Counted from the first letter of the stretch, positions 36,867-45,558 are shown. The stretch is 64,000 nucleotides of DNA from JAJPKK01 sp963824905 (GCA_963824905.1 CAWGRH010000014.1:310001-374000), one strand, 5' to 3'. The notes: a model not told the origin generated them from the sequence alone. Numbers and translations are program-made.

Positions 36867-37463
36867 CTAGCGCGTGAAATACTGCTGCAGCGAATAGCCG
36901 AGCACGACGAGGCCGCCGATCGGCACGAGCAGCAGCAGCGGCGCCCACACCCGCTGCACGAAGCGGATGGGAACGGCGTAGCTGATCGCGGCCGTGATCA
37001 CCAGCGCCGGAACCGCCGCCGCCCACACCGAGTTCATGTACTCGACGTTGAGGGCCTGCCAGTCGGGGCCGAAGCTGCGCAGCACCGTAAGGCAAATGGG
37101 CCACAGCGCCGCAAGCACGCAACAGAAGAACGTCGCGCGCCGCAAGATGCCGCCGGGAACCGCGGTGGCGACGATGCTCGTCACCAGCGCTGCCATGCCG
37201 GCGAGCACGAGCCAGCCGTACCAGAACATGGGCGGGCCCTTGCCCTCCATCTGCTTCCAGAATTCGAGAGCGCCGCTGACCGGATGATAGGTGAAGAGCG
37301 GCCAATTGAGCCGCTCGAACACCGTGTAGTAGAGCGCGAACGAAATTCCGAAGGTGATGGCGAAGGTGCCGAACCGGGTCCCCGCGGATGATGCTCCCTT
37401 TACCGGCGAGGCCGCCTGTGGGTACCGGCCGCCAACGTCGAGTGCGTCCAGGGCCTGTGTCAT
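36867..37463 (-). CDS. Five-span membrane protein of unknown function
   Basis: The 198-residue product has predicted membrane segments at about 31-49, 80-101, 110-129, 147-165 and 171-190. I do not recognise a family. Its ATG overlaps the stop of the upstream membrane-protein gene (ATGA at 37460-37463), so the two are coupled and probably form one complex. It lies upstream of the carboxypeptidase-regulatory-like and heme/propeller genes on the same strand. Confidence 0.65.
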   Translation of the reverse strand: MTQALDALDVGGRYPQAASPVKGASSAGTRFGTFAITFGISFALYYTVFERLNWPLFTYHPVSGALEFWKQMEGKGPPMFWYGWLVLAGMAALVTSIVATAVPGGILRRATFFCCVLAALWPICLTVLRSFGPDWQALNVEYMNSVWAAAVPALVITAAISYAVPIRFVQRVWAPLLLLVPIGGLVVLGYSLQQYFTR

Positions 37464-37957
37464 GATCCAACTCCGCGGAAATCGTTGGCGACGTGGCCGA
37501 CGATGAAGGCGTACCACACGCTCAATGCCAGGAAGACCGTCACCCACCGGCGGATGTTGTCGTGTTCCATCGAGAGCGGCTGGCGCCAGAAGTACCAATA
37601 GGCCGGCAGCAGGCCGAGGCCCATCGCCACCACGTGCTCCTTGAACTCGAACGATCCCACCGTCCACCAGTGCTTGAACGATTCCATCGGGATTCGAACG
37701 TAGGTGCGATACTTTACGTAGATCCACGCGCCCATCAGGGCTTGCAGCACGTAGAGCACGACGATCAGGGTGGTGTAGGCCGCCGCCGGCATCGGGCCGC
37801 GCTCGACATAATTGCCCGCGACCTGCCGCGCCGGCATCAGGACCATGACCGCCTGGATCGTGACCGCGGCGAGCAGCCCGACCGCGAGCACGAAATGGAC
37901 GAACAGGAGGATGCTCCAGAACGTCTCTTCCCGCACGTATTGAGATATTCCGTCCAT
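37460..37957 (-). CDS. Four-span membrane protein with intramembrane histidines
   Basis: The 165-residue product has membrane segments at about 14-38, 60-82, 107-124 and 136-157. Histidines fall in or at segment edges: His21 (LLFVHFVLAV), His96, His108 (FKEHVVAMGL) and His155 (FIVGHVAND). That pattern would suit b-type heme ligands, though no known cytochrome b signature is seen. Start 37957 (MDGISQYVREETFW) follows AAAGGTG; a longer frame to 38026 is less likely. First gene of the minus-strand set. Confidence 0.6.
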   Translation of the reverse strand: MDGISQYVREETFWSILLFVHFVLAVGLLAAVTIQAVMVLMPARQVAGNYVERGPMPAAAYTTLIVVLYVLQALMGAWIYVKYRTYVRIPMESFKHWWTVGSFEFKEHVVAMGLGLLPAYWYFWRQPLSMEHDNIRRWVTVFLALSVWYAFIVGHVANDFRGVGS

Positions 37958-38147
37958 GGCTCGCTTCACCTTTCCCGGGCTGCGGCTATGACAGGCCGTC
38001 ATCGTATGACGTCGGCACGAAAACACAACCGCGACCGCACCTGCACAGCAGCCGTCCGGGCTGGCCCCGCGCCGGATAAGGCGCTAACGTCCGGCAACGC
38101 GCAAAGCAGCAAAGCACGCAGAGACGAGCGACCCTGAGGAGTCGAAC

Positions 38148-38651
38148 GTGGGGCTCATCACCCAATTCCTGCAATGGCTGCAGGCCTTGCCGCTGTCCGT
38201 CTTCATCCACAAGACAGCCTGGGCCTTCACCGCCGTCGAGGTGGTTCATGTCTTCGCGATCGCGTTCATGATCGGCACCATCATGATCGTCGACTTGCGC
38301 CTGCTGGGATTCGGTTCGAGGAAGCGCGCCTTCACCGACTACTCTCGGCTGCTCCTGCCGTTCACCTGGGTGGCCTTCGCGATCGCCGTGATCGCCGGCG
38401 CGCTGCTCTTCATCAGCCGGCCGCTGGAATACTTCGGCAACGCCGTGTTCTGGACCAAGATGGGGCTGATCGCGCTCGCCGGCGTCAACATGGCGGTTTT
38501 CGAGTTGGTCACCGTGCGCGGCGTGAAGGATTGGGACCTCAGTCCGACGCCGCCCATCTCGGCGCGGCTCGCCGGCGCCGTCTCGATCACCTGCTGGTTG
38601 TTGGTGCTGTTCTGCGGTCGACTGATCGGCTTCACCCTGCAGGGCGAGTGA
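38148..38651 (+). CDS. Four-span membrane protein, DUF6644-like
   Basis: The 167-residue product has segments at about 22-52, 70-90, 100-120 and 141-163, with His21 and His34 (FIHKTAWAFTAVEVVHVFAI) in the first. It resembles DUF6644-type proteins from memory; no function is known. The start is GTG 38148 with TGAGGAG six bases upstream. It diverges from the minus-strand membrane-protein pair across a 190-bp gap. Confidence 0.65.
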   Translation: MGLITQFLQWLQALPLSVFIHKTAWAFTAVEVVHVFAIAFMIGTIMIVDLRLLGFGSRKRAFTDYSRLLLPFTWVAFAIAVIAGALLFISRPLEYFGNAVFWTKMGLIALAGVNMAVFELVTVRGVKDWDLSPTPPISARLAGAVSITCWLLVLFCGRLIGFTLQGE

Positions 38652-38746
38652 CTTCGCAGCCCACGTGCAGCGGCAACTTGTCGCCTGCGCTGGATCGCGA
38701 CGGCTGGAGCACCCTGGCGCACACTTTGATCCGGACGGAGGGTGTG

Positions 38747-39781
38747 ATGCGCCTTATGCCGCTTGTGGCCGCGCTCGTGGGATCGCTAGTTTCGCCGGAA
38801 CGCGGCTTTGCTGACGAAACTGCCAGTCGCCCGGCGACTCAAGCCTCCGCGCCGATCACCCTGCGAACCCGAATCCCATTGCCGGGCGTGTACGGCCGCA
38901 TGGACCACTACGGCTGGGACAGCAAGCGCGGCCGGCTTCTCGTCGCCGCACTCGGAAACGATACCGTCGAGATCGTCGGCGATTGGCGGCGACGGCACTC
39001 GATCACCGGTTTGGAGCATCCGCAGGCGGTGGTCTATGTCCCCGGCGCCGACCGTATTGCGGTATCGGACCAGTCCGGCAAAGTCCGGTTCTACGACGCG
39101 AGCTCCTACGAGCTCGTGCGCACCGTGGACTTCGGCGAATACGCGAACGCCGACAACATGCGCTATGACGCGAGATCGAAACTTCTCTACGTCGGATACG
39201 GCTCGGGCTCGCGAGGCGCCATTGCCACGATCGATCCTGTGACGATGGAGCGTCGAAGCGAATACAAGCTCGGAAGCCATCCCGAGTCGTTCCAGCTCGA
39301 AACCAGCGGCTCACGGCTGTTCGTGAACCTGCCCGACCAATCATCCGTCGGTGTGATCGACCTCGGCAGCGGAACTGTGGGCAAGTGGAAGATACCCGGC
39401 CACACCAACGTCCATGCGATGGCCTTCGATGAGGCCAACCAGAGACTTTTCACGGCCGCGCTGCAGCCGGGGCGGTTCAGCGTGATCGACGCCCGATCCG
39501 GCGCGGTCGTCGCGACGTTGCCTTGCGTATTGGGCGTCGACGATCTTTGGTTCGACGCGGACAGAAGGCGCATCTATGCGCCGGGCTCCGGCGCAATCGA
39601 CGTATTCGAACAAGTCGATCCCGATCACTATGCCGCCGTCGCACATGTCGTGGTCGACGCCGGCGCCGGCAGCACGAGCCTGCACCTCAAGAGCCGAACC
39701 CAGGACGCGCTCTACATGTCTCTCCCGAACCTGCTGCCGCAAGGAGGTTCGGAGGTGCTGCTGTTCTACGTGAACGATTGA
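38747..39781 (+). CDS. Exported YncE-like beta-propeller protein
   Basis: The 344-residue product has a signal peptide (MRLMPLVAALVGSLVSPERG, cleavage near FADE) and a YVTN/YncE-type propeller: MDHYGWDSKRGRLLVAALGN, AVSDQSGKVRFYDASSYELV, LLYVGYGSGSRGAIATIDP and IYAPGSGAIDVFEQVDPDHY. It is likely periplasmic; related proteins bind DNA, metals or unknown ligands. ATG 38747 is preceded by GGAGGG. It follows the DUF6644-like gene by 95 bases and probably shares its transcript. Confidence 0.75.
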   Translation: MRLMPLVAALVGSLVSPERGFADETASRPATQASAPITLRTRIPLPGVYGRMDHYGWDSKRGRLLVAALGNDTVEIVGDWRRRHSITGLEHPQAVVYVPGADRIAVSDQSGKVRFYDASSYELVRTVDFGEYANADNMRYDARSKLLYVGYGSGSRGAIATIDPVTMERRSEYKLGSHPESFQLETSGSRLFVNLPDQSSVGVIDLGSGTVGKWKIPGHTNVHAMAFDEANQRLFTAALQPGRFSVIDARSGAVVATLPCVLGVDDLWFDADRRRIYAPGSGAIDVFEQVDPDHYAAVAHVVVDAGAGSTSLHLKSRTQDALYMSLPNLLPQGGSEVLLFYVND

Positions 39782-39850
39782 CTACGGCTTGACGTCGCCC
39801 ATGGCGCAGACCTTCGCCCATTCGGCTGCAGTCACCGGCCGTACCGAGAG
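39779..39850 (-). pseudogene. Tail fragment of an EVE-domain gene
   Basis: About 72 bases match 43075-43145 at close to 88 percent, covering the last ~22 codons (VRPVTAAEWAKVCAMGDVKP) and a TAG stop (39782-39784) of the EVE-domain gene. It is detached from any EVE gene body and lies at the far side of the nikR/TonB-receptor pair. It keeps the likely ancestral stop codon that the complete gene has lost. Confidence 0.75.
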
Positions 39851-39871
39851 TCTTCCGATCGATTCTCAGAC

Positions 39872-40342
39872 TCACTTCTTGTTTGAGTTGCGCACCGGTT
39901 CGCTGCGGTGTGCATGGTGATGGTCGTGCGGGCCTTCGCCGACATCCGCCGGCATGAAGGCGACGTGGCCGTGGCGCACACCCCGCTCGGCGATGACATG
40001 CTCGGCGAATGCCTTCACCTCGGAGCTGGGGCCCTTCAACACGGTCACCTCGAGGCAGCTGTCGTGGTCGAGGTGAACGTGGAGCGTCGCCTGGGCGAGG
40101 TTGTGATGGTCGTGGAAGTCCTGGGTCAGCCGCTTCGCCAGTTGCCGCGCGGCATGGTCGTAGACATAGCTCAGGGTGGCGACGCATTCGCGTCCGGGCG
40201 CTGTCTCGGTGCTGAAGCTTTGCAGGCCGCTGCGGGCGAGATCGCGGAACGCCTCAGAGCGATTGGCGTAACCGCGCGCCGCAATGAAACGGTCGATCTC
40301 GGCAACGAGGTCGTCGTCAACGGTGATGGTCAGACGCTGCAC
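39872..40342 (-). CDS. nikR: Nickel-responsive regulator NikR
   Basis: The 156-residue regulator has a ribbon-helix-helix DNA-binding head (QRLTITVDDDLVAEIDRFI, NRSEAFRDLAR) and an ACT-type nickel domain with all four high-affinity ligands: His77, His88, His90 and Cys96 (one more than the E. coli numbering 76/87/89/95). It ends in an extra histidine-rich tail HDHHHAHR. With nickel bound it should repress genes behind GTATGA-N16-TCATAC sites; one lies upstream of this gene. Confidence 0.95.
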   Translation of the reverse strand: MQRLTITVDDDLVAEIDRFIAARGYANRSEAFRDLARSGLQSFSTETAPGRECVATLSYVYDHAARQLAKRLTQDFHDHHNLAQATLHVHLDHDSCLEVTVLKGPSSEVKAFAEHVIAERGVRHGHVAFMPADVGEGPHDHHHAHRSEPVRNSNKK

Positions 40343-40362
40343 AGGGGCCTCCGTTCGGTCGA

Positions 40363-40390
40363 GTAAGATGATTCTGCGTTGACATCATAC
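40363..40390. promoter_or_regulatory. NikR operator between nikR and the TonB receptor
   Basis: GTAAGA (40363-40368), 16 bases, TCATAC (40385-40390) matches the NikR operator GTATGA-N16-TCATAC with one mismatch and exact spacing. It lies between the divergent nikR (start 40342) and TonB-receptor (start ~40461) genes, so nickel-loaded NikR could repress both. Confidence 0.75.
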
Positions 40391-40460
40391 TTTCGCGGCC
40401 GTATTGTCGTTATTGGGATACCGCATGGGTGGACTGAGCGTCGTCATCGTCGCTCGGACT

Positions 40461-43028
40461 ATGCGTCGCCGGGGGGTGCGAGTGAAGACGTGGCGTCGTG
40501 GCGCAGTGATTATGGCGTGCGCTTGCGCATTCGCCGAAATCGCTCTCGCGCAAGCACCTGAGCCTCCGAACGCGCCACCTTCGGACCCATCTACACCCCC
40601 CGCAGCAAACCCCTCGACCAGCACGCCGCCAGCTGCCGGAGCTCCCGCGGCTTCGCCATCGGGCGGAAGACCCTCTCCGCTTCCGCAGATCAACGTCAAC
40701 ACCGCGAAGCCCGCCCCGAGTGCCAATCCTAAGCCCGCCAATCAAGCGACCGATCGCCCGGCCGGGCAACCCACCCGCGCCGCACCGCCCGTTCCCCGCA
40801 GGCAAGCCGGACCGGCGGGACCTGTCCAACCCTCGCAGCCGGTGCAACAAGCGCGGCCGGCTTCCGGTTCGCCGAATGTCGGCGCTGGTCCGCAAGCGGC
40901 GCCGAACCTCGCGAGCCAGATGTCGGTGACCGGGGACGATCTCAACGCGCGTCCGGTCACCCGCCCGGGCGAGCTCCTCGAAGCCGCGCCAGGCTTGTCG
41001 GTGACGCAGCATAGCGGGGAAGGCAAGGCCAACCAGTATTTCCTGCGCGGCTTCAATCTCGATCACGGCACCGACATCGCGATCTCCGTCGACGACATGC
41101 CGATCAACCTGCGCACCCACGCCCACGGCCAGGGTTACGCCGACCTGAACTTCCTCATGCCGGAGGCCGTCAACTCGCTCGACATCCGCAAGGGCCCCTT
41201 CTTCGCCGACGTCGGCGATTTCGGCAATGCCGGCTCGCTCGCGATCAGCCTCCGGGACACCGCACCGCGCACGGCGGGTTTCTCGACCGGCAGCTTCGGC
41301 TACGAGCGGCTGTTCGAGATCGGCTCGACCAAGCTGTTCGAGGGAAACCTGCTCGTGGCCGCCGAGGCGTCGACCTACAACGGTCCCTGGGTCAATCCCG
41401 ACGATGTGCGCAAGTTCAGCGGGATGATGCGATACAGCCAGGGCACCGCCACCGACGGCGTGTCGGTGACCGCGATGGCCTACTCCAACAAATGGAATTC
41501 CTCCGACCAGGTGCCGCTCCGCGCAATCGCCTCGGGCGTCATTCCGCTCTACGGCGAGCTTGATCCGACCGACGGCGGCGACACCGGCCGCCTGTCGCTG
41601 TCGGCGCGCATCGCCCAGTCGGACGATTGGGGATCATGGAAGGCCAACGCCTATCTGATCCGCTATACGCTCGACCTCTACAACAACTTCGAGTGGTTTA
41701 CGCCGAACGGCGAGAACTATGTGCCGCAGACGTCTTGCGGTAATTTCATTCCGCCCGACGTCGGCGGTCAGGCCGGGTGCTCGCCGCTCTACGGCGACCA
41801 GTTCCATCAGCGCGACGACCGCATCTATGCCGGCGGCAGCGCCTCGCGGACCTACAGGTACCTCTATGCCGGCCTGCCGACCGAGACGACGTTCGGCATC
41901 CAGACCCGCTACGATGCGATCAGCCTCGGTCTCACCGACACCAACCAGCGCACCTTCATCGCCAATATCCGCACCGACAGGGTCGGCGAAGGCAGCATCG
42001 GGATCTACGGCGAGAACACCATCCACTGGACGAACTGGCTGCGCACGACGCTCGGCTGGCGCGGCGACTATTTCGAGGGCAGCGACGTCTCGATCTATGA
42101 CGCCTACAATTCCGGCCATACCCAGGCCGCGATCGGCAGTCCGAAGGCCACCATGGTGGTCGGCCCGTTCAACAAGACGGAGCTCTTTCTCGGCGCCGGC
42201 ATGGGCTATCACAGCAACGACGTCCGCGGTACCACCATTACCGAATATCCGGTCGACCGCCTCGCGTTCCCCTCGATCACGTCGTCGCCGATAGGCCCGT
42301 CGCCGCTGCTGGTGCGCACGCGCGGCGCCGAAGCCGGCGTGCGGACGAAAGCCATCGAGGGGCTCGATTCGTCCGTCAGCGTGTTCTTCCTCGACCAGGC
42401 CTCCGAGCTCGTGTTCGAGGGTGACGTCGGGGACACTGTGGCGGGCCGCCCTTCCGAGCGCTATGGCGTCGAGTTCACCAACGACTACCGCCCGACCTCG
42501 TGGCTCCATTTCGATGGCAACCTCGCCCTCTCCCACGCGCGCTTCATCGGCTACGACTTCGATCAGGCGGCGACCTATCAGACGCTGCTCGCCTATCCCG
42601 AGGTCGCGCTCGGCAACGCCCCCGGCAACTACATCCCGAATGCCCCCTGGCTCATCGCTTCCGCGGGGGTGACGTTCGGCGAGAGAACCGGTTGGTTCGG
42701 CGCGCTGCGCTGGCGTTATCTCGGCACGGCACCGCTCACCGAGGACAACGCTTTCCGCTCCTCGCCGACGAGCATCTTCAACGCCCGGCTGGGCTACACC
42801 TTCGACAACGGCTGGAAGGTCCAGCTCGACGCACTGAATCTCTTCGACGCCAAGGCCAATTCGATCATGTATGCCTACGGATCGCTCATCAAATCCGATC
42901 CGCTCTATGCCCAGTGCAATTCGAAGAGCCCGCCGCCGGTCGCGGTTTGCCAGACCGGCGTCACGGATTTTGCCATTCATCCGACCGAGCCGTTGGCCGT
43001 ACGTCTCGCCGTTATCGGCGTGTTCTGA
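40461..43028 (+). CDS. TonB-dependent outer-membrane receptor, probably for nickel
   Basis: The ~855-residue product has a signal peptide (to FAEIALAQA) and a long Pro/Ala-rich linker (about 110 residues). A plug domain follows (RPGELLEAAPGLSVTQHSGE, NQYFLRGFNLDHGTDIAISV, VNSLDIRKGPFFADVGDFGN) and then a 22-strand-type barrel ending in a C-terminal Phe. Divergence from nikR across a NikR-type operator points to nickel-complex uptake, as for known NikR-controlled TonB receptors. ATG 40461 is used; GTG 40482 with GGGGGG before it is equally possible. No TonB/ExbBD genes are nearby. Confidence 0.85.
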   Translation: MRRRGVRVKTWRRGAVIMACACAFAEIALAQAPEPPNAPPSDPSTPPAANPSTSTPPAAGAPAASPSGGRPSPLPQINVNTAKPAPSANPKPANQATDRPAGQPTRAAPPVPRRQAGPAGPVQPSQPVQQARPASGSPNVGAGPQAAPNLASQMSVTGDDLNARPVTRPGELLEAAPGLSVTQHSGEGKANQYFLRGFNLDHGTDIAISVDDMPINLRTHAHGQGYADLNFLMPEAVNSLDIRKGPFFADVGDFGNAGSLAISLRDTAPRTAGFSTGSFGYERLFEIGSTKLFEGNLLVAAEASTYNGPWVNPDDVRKFSGMMRYSQGTATDGVSVTAMAYSNKWNSSDQVPLRAIASGVIPLYGELDPTDGGDTGRLSLSARIAQSDDWGSWKANAYLIRYTLDLYNNFEWFTPNGENYVPQTSCGNFIPPDVGGQAGCSPLYGDQFHQRDDRIYAGGSASRTYRYLYAGLPTETTFGIQTRYDAISLGLTDTNQRTFIANIRTDRVGEGSIGIYGENTIHWTNWLRTTLGWRGDYFEGSDVSIYDAYNSGHTQAAIGSPKATMVVGPFNKTELFLGAGMGYHSNDVRGTTITEYPVDRLAFPSITSSPIGPSPLLVRTRGAEAGVRTKAIEGLDSSVSVFFLDQASELVFEGDVGDTVAGRPSERYGVEFTNDYRPTSWLHFDGNLALSHARFIGYDFDQAATYQTLLAYPEVALGNAPGNYIPNAPWLIASAGVTFGERTGWFGALRWRYLGTAPLTEDNAFRSSPTSIFNARLGYTFDNGWKVQLDALNLFDAKANSIMYAYGSLIKSDPLYAQCNSKSPPPVAVCQTGVTDFAIHPTEPLAVRLAVIGVF

Positions 43029-43077
43029 TTTCAGGTCTTGCCAAACGTCTCGCGTCGCCTGTTGGGGCGTCCAGTGA

Positions 43078-43499
43078 CTACGCTTGACGCCGCCCATGGC
43101 GCAGACCTTCGCCCATTCGGCAGCGGTCACCGGCTGCACCGAAAGCCGTGAGAGCTTGACGAGCGCCATCTCCTTGAGCTTCGGCTCCCCCTTGATGGCG
43201 ACGAGCGTGACCGGCGTCTCGAACGGGGTCAGCGCGCGCACGTCGACTGCGATCCACGGCTCGCCCGCCTTCGCGGTCGGATCGGGGAAGCTCTCCCGGA
43301 CCACCTCGCAGATGCCGACGATCTCCTTGCCTTCGCCGGAATGGTAGAAGAAGGCGCGGTCGCCTTTCTTCATCTTGGCGAGGTTCTGCTTCGCGGTGTG
43401 ATTGCGCACGCCGGTCCAGGCCTCGCCCTTGGCACCCTTCGCGACCTGCTGGTCCCACGACCAGGTGCCGGGCTCGGATTTGATCAACCAATAGTTCAT
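43078..43499 (-). CDS. EVE-domain protein with a lost stop codon
   Basis: The product starts MNYWLIKSEPGTWSWDQQVA and covers a complete EVE domain of ~138 residues (RNHTAKQNLAKMKKGDRAFF, YHSGEGKEIVGICEVV, AIKGEPKLKEMALVKLSRLS). EVE domains read modified bases in DNA or RNA. A one-base deletion near 43082, just before the expected TAG (43078-43080), shifts the frame. Translation would then run on antisense through the TonB-receptor gene to 41634 (621 residues). The detached tail at 39779-39850 keeps the expected stop. The coordinates given end at the expected stop. It could be a sequencing error. Confidence 0.8.
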
Positions 43500-43500
43500 C

Positions 43501-44485
43501 TCATCCCTCCGCGCGAAACGGGCGCGTCATCAGCGCCTCGATCGCCTCATCGATGCCGAGCGCCCCGTCGAGCACCGCGGTGATCGCGGCCGCGATCGGC
43601 GTTTCGACCGCGCGCTCGTGCGCCATCTCGACCAGCACGCCGGCGGTGTAGACGCCTTCGGCGAGCTCGCCGCCGCGTCCGATCTCGGCGAGGCTCATGC
43701 CCTCCCCGAGCTTGCGGCCGAGCTGGAAATTACGCGACTGCGCGCTCGAGCAGGTCAAGATCAGATCGCCGAGGCCGGAGAGGCCGGTGAGCGTCTCGGG
43801 CCGCGCGCCCCAGGCGCGACCGAACCGTACGAGCTCGGCGAAGCCGCGCGTCGTCAACGCCGCGGCAGCGCTGGCGCCGAGCTTGCGGCCGGCGACGATG
43901 CCGGCTGCGATGGCGAGCACGTTCTTTGCCGCACCGCCGATCTCGACGCCGCGTACGTCGGTCGAATGATAGGGCCGAAACGTCGGCGAGCCGAGCGAAT
44001 GAGCCAGCATCTTCGCGGTCGCCTCCTCCCGCGCCGCGAGCGTCACCGCGGTGGGCAAGCCGCGCGCGACATCGCTCGCAAAGCTAGGTCCCGAGAGAAT
44101 CGCCGGCACCGCTGCCGGCAGGCATTCGGCGATGATCTCCGTCATGAAGCGCCTGGTGCCGCGTTCGATCCCTTTGGCGCAGGCGACGACCGGCGTACCC
44201 GGCGCGACGGCGAGCTGGCCGAGCGTCGCGCGTACCATCTGCGCCGGAACCACGATGAGGATCGCATCGCCTTCGATCTTGCCCGGCCGCGAGCGCCGCG
44301 ACCGCCACCCGTTCGTCGAGCTTGACCCCCGGCAACCGCGGACTTTCGCCGCGCGCGACAATCGCCGCAGCGACCGCCGGATCGCGCGCCAACAGCGTCA
44401 CGGCACGGCCGGCGCGGGCGATGACATTCGCGAGCGCGGTGCCCCAGGCCCCTGCGCCGACGACCGCGATGCGTTCGGCGATCAA
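43501..44485 (-). pseudogene. gpsA: Glycerol-3-phosphate dehydrogenase (NAD(P)+) gene with a frameshift
   Basis: The N-terminal frame has the NAD-binding RIAVVGAGAWGTALANVIAR. The C-terminal frame runs from GDAILIVVPAQMV through SGPSFASDVARGLPTAVTLA, EIGGAAKNVLAIAAGI (catalytic lysine) and TGLSGLGDLILTCSSAQSRN to the end. They meet near 44280-44295, so one extra base breaks the gene. The enzyme supplies glycerol-3-phosphate for phospholipids and is usually essential, and both halves are fully conserved, so a sequencing indel is likely. The start is probably the TTG at 44485, overlapping the tsaD stop (TTGA). Confidence 0.88.
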
Positions 44486-45558
44486 CTCCCTCTCCCGCTT
44501 GCGGGGGAAAGGGAGTCCGCCGGCCCGGCGAGCTGGTCGAGCGGCCAGCGCGCCCGCGGGCCCACATCGAGCGGATCGCGCAGGCCGTGGGCAAGACGCT
44601 CGGCGCCCGCCCAGGCGATCATCGCCGCATTGTCGGTACACAGCGCCGGCGGCGGCACCACCAGCGGCACCTGGTTCTGCAGCGCGACATCGAGCAGCGC
44701 ATCGCGGATCGCCTGGTTAGCGGCAACGCCGCCGGCCGCGACCAGCGCGGTCGGTGCACCGAACCGCTCGCAGAACATCCGCAAGCCATTGCGCAGCCGG
44801 TCGGTCACCATCTCGACGACCGCAAGCTGGAACGAGGCGGCGAGATCGGCGACGTCGCGGTCGGACAGCGGCGCGATCTTCTCCGCCTCGAGCCGCACCG
44901 CGGTCTTGAGGCCGGACAGCGAGAAATCGGCGTCCTGCCGCCCGCTCATCGGGCGCGGCAAGAGAAAGCGGCCGCGGTCGCCGCGGGCAGCTTCGCGCTC
45001 GACCTTCGGCCCGCCGGGATAGCCGAGGCCGATGAGTTTCGCGGTCTTGTCGAAAGCCTCCCCGATGGCGTCGTCGCGCGTGGTGCCGAGCCGCACATAA
45101 TCGCCGACGCCGCGCACCGCGACGATCTGGGTGTGGCCGCCCGAGGCGAGGAACAGGCAATAGGGAAACGGCGTGCCGTCGGTGAGCCGCGCGGTCAGCG
45201 CATGCGCCTCGAGGTGATTGACGGCGACGAGCGGCGTCTCGCAGACGAGCGCGATCGCCTTCGCCGTGGTGAGGCCGACGATCACGCCGCCGATGAGGCC
45301 GGGGCCGGCCGCCGCCGCAACACCGTCGATATCGGCGAAAGTCCGCTTCGCCTCGCGCATCGCGGTCGCGATCACGAGGTCCAGCACCTCGACATGAGCG
45401 CGCGCCGCGATCTCCGGAACCACGCCGCCGAACGCGGCATGCTCCTCGATCTGCGACAGCACCACGTTGGAGAGGATGGTTCCGCGCCCGTCCGCGCTCT
45501 GCTCGACGACCGCCGCCGCGGTTTCATCACAGGTCGTCTCGATGCCGAGCACGATCAT
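44482..45558 (-). CDS. tsaD: tRNA threonylcarbamoyladenosine transferase TsaD
   Basis: The 358-residue ATPase-fold protein transfers threonylcarbamoyl to A37 of ANN-decoding tRNAs with TsaB/TsaE. Motifs are LGIETTCDETAAAVV, VVPEIAARAHVE (metal-binding), GPGLIGGVIVGLTTAKAIA, VNHLEAH, LASGGHTQIV and AAGGVAANQAIRDAL. The last ~10 residues (SLSPASGRGS) are encoded by a small palindromic repeat and are not part of the family. It is divergent from hemC. Confidence 0.95.
   Translation of the reverse strand: MIVLGIETTCDETAAAVVEQSADGRGTILSNVVLSQIEEHAAFGGVVPEIAARAHVEVLDLVIATAMREAKRTFADIDGVAAAAGPGLIGGVIVGLTTAKAIALVCETPLVAVNHLEAHALTARLTDGTPFPYCLFLASGGHTQIVAVRGVGDYVRLGTTRDDAIGEAFDKTAKLIGLGYPGGPKVEREAARGDRGRFLLPRPMSGRQDADFSLSGLKTAVRLEAEKIAPLSDRDVADLAASFQLAVVEMVTDRLRNGLRMFCERFGAPTALVAAGGVAANQAIRDALLDVALQNQVPLVVPPPALCTDNAAMIAWAGAERLAHGLRDPLDVGPRARWPLDQLAGPADSLSPASGRGS
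44486..44515. repeat. Small palindromic repeat inside the tsaD 3' end
   Basis: CTCCCTCTCCCGC and GCGGGGGAAAGGGAG form an imperfect hairpin overlapping the last codons of tsaD. Its style (CCCTC-rich arm, short loop) resembles the arms of the elements at 32331 and 54202. It encodes the non-conserved tail SLSPASGRGS of TsaD, so the repeat has been absorbed into the reading frame. Confidence 0.55.

Noticed and set aside
37988..38002. ATGAC-N5-GTCAT dyad in the 37957/38148 divergent gap
   Set aside because: Five-base arms are too short to distinguish from chance.
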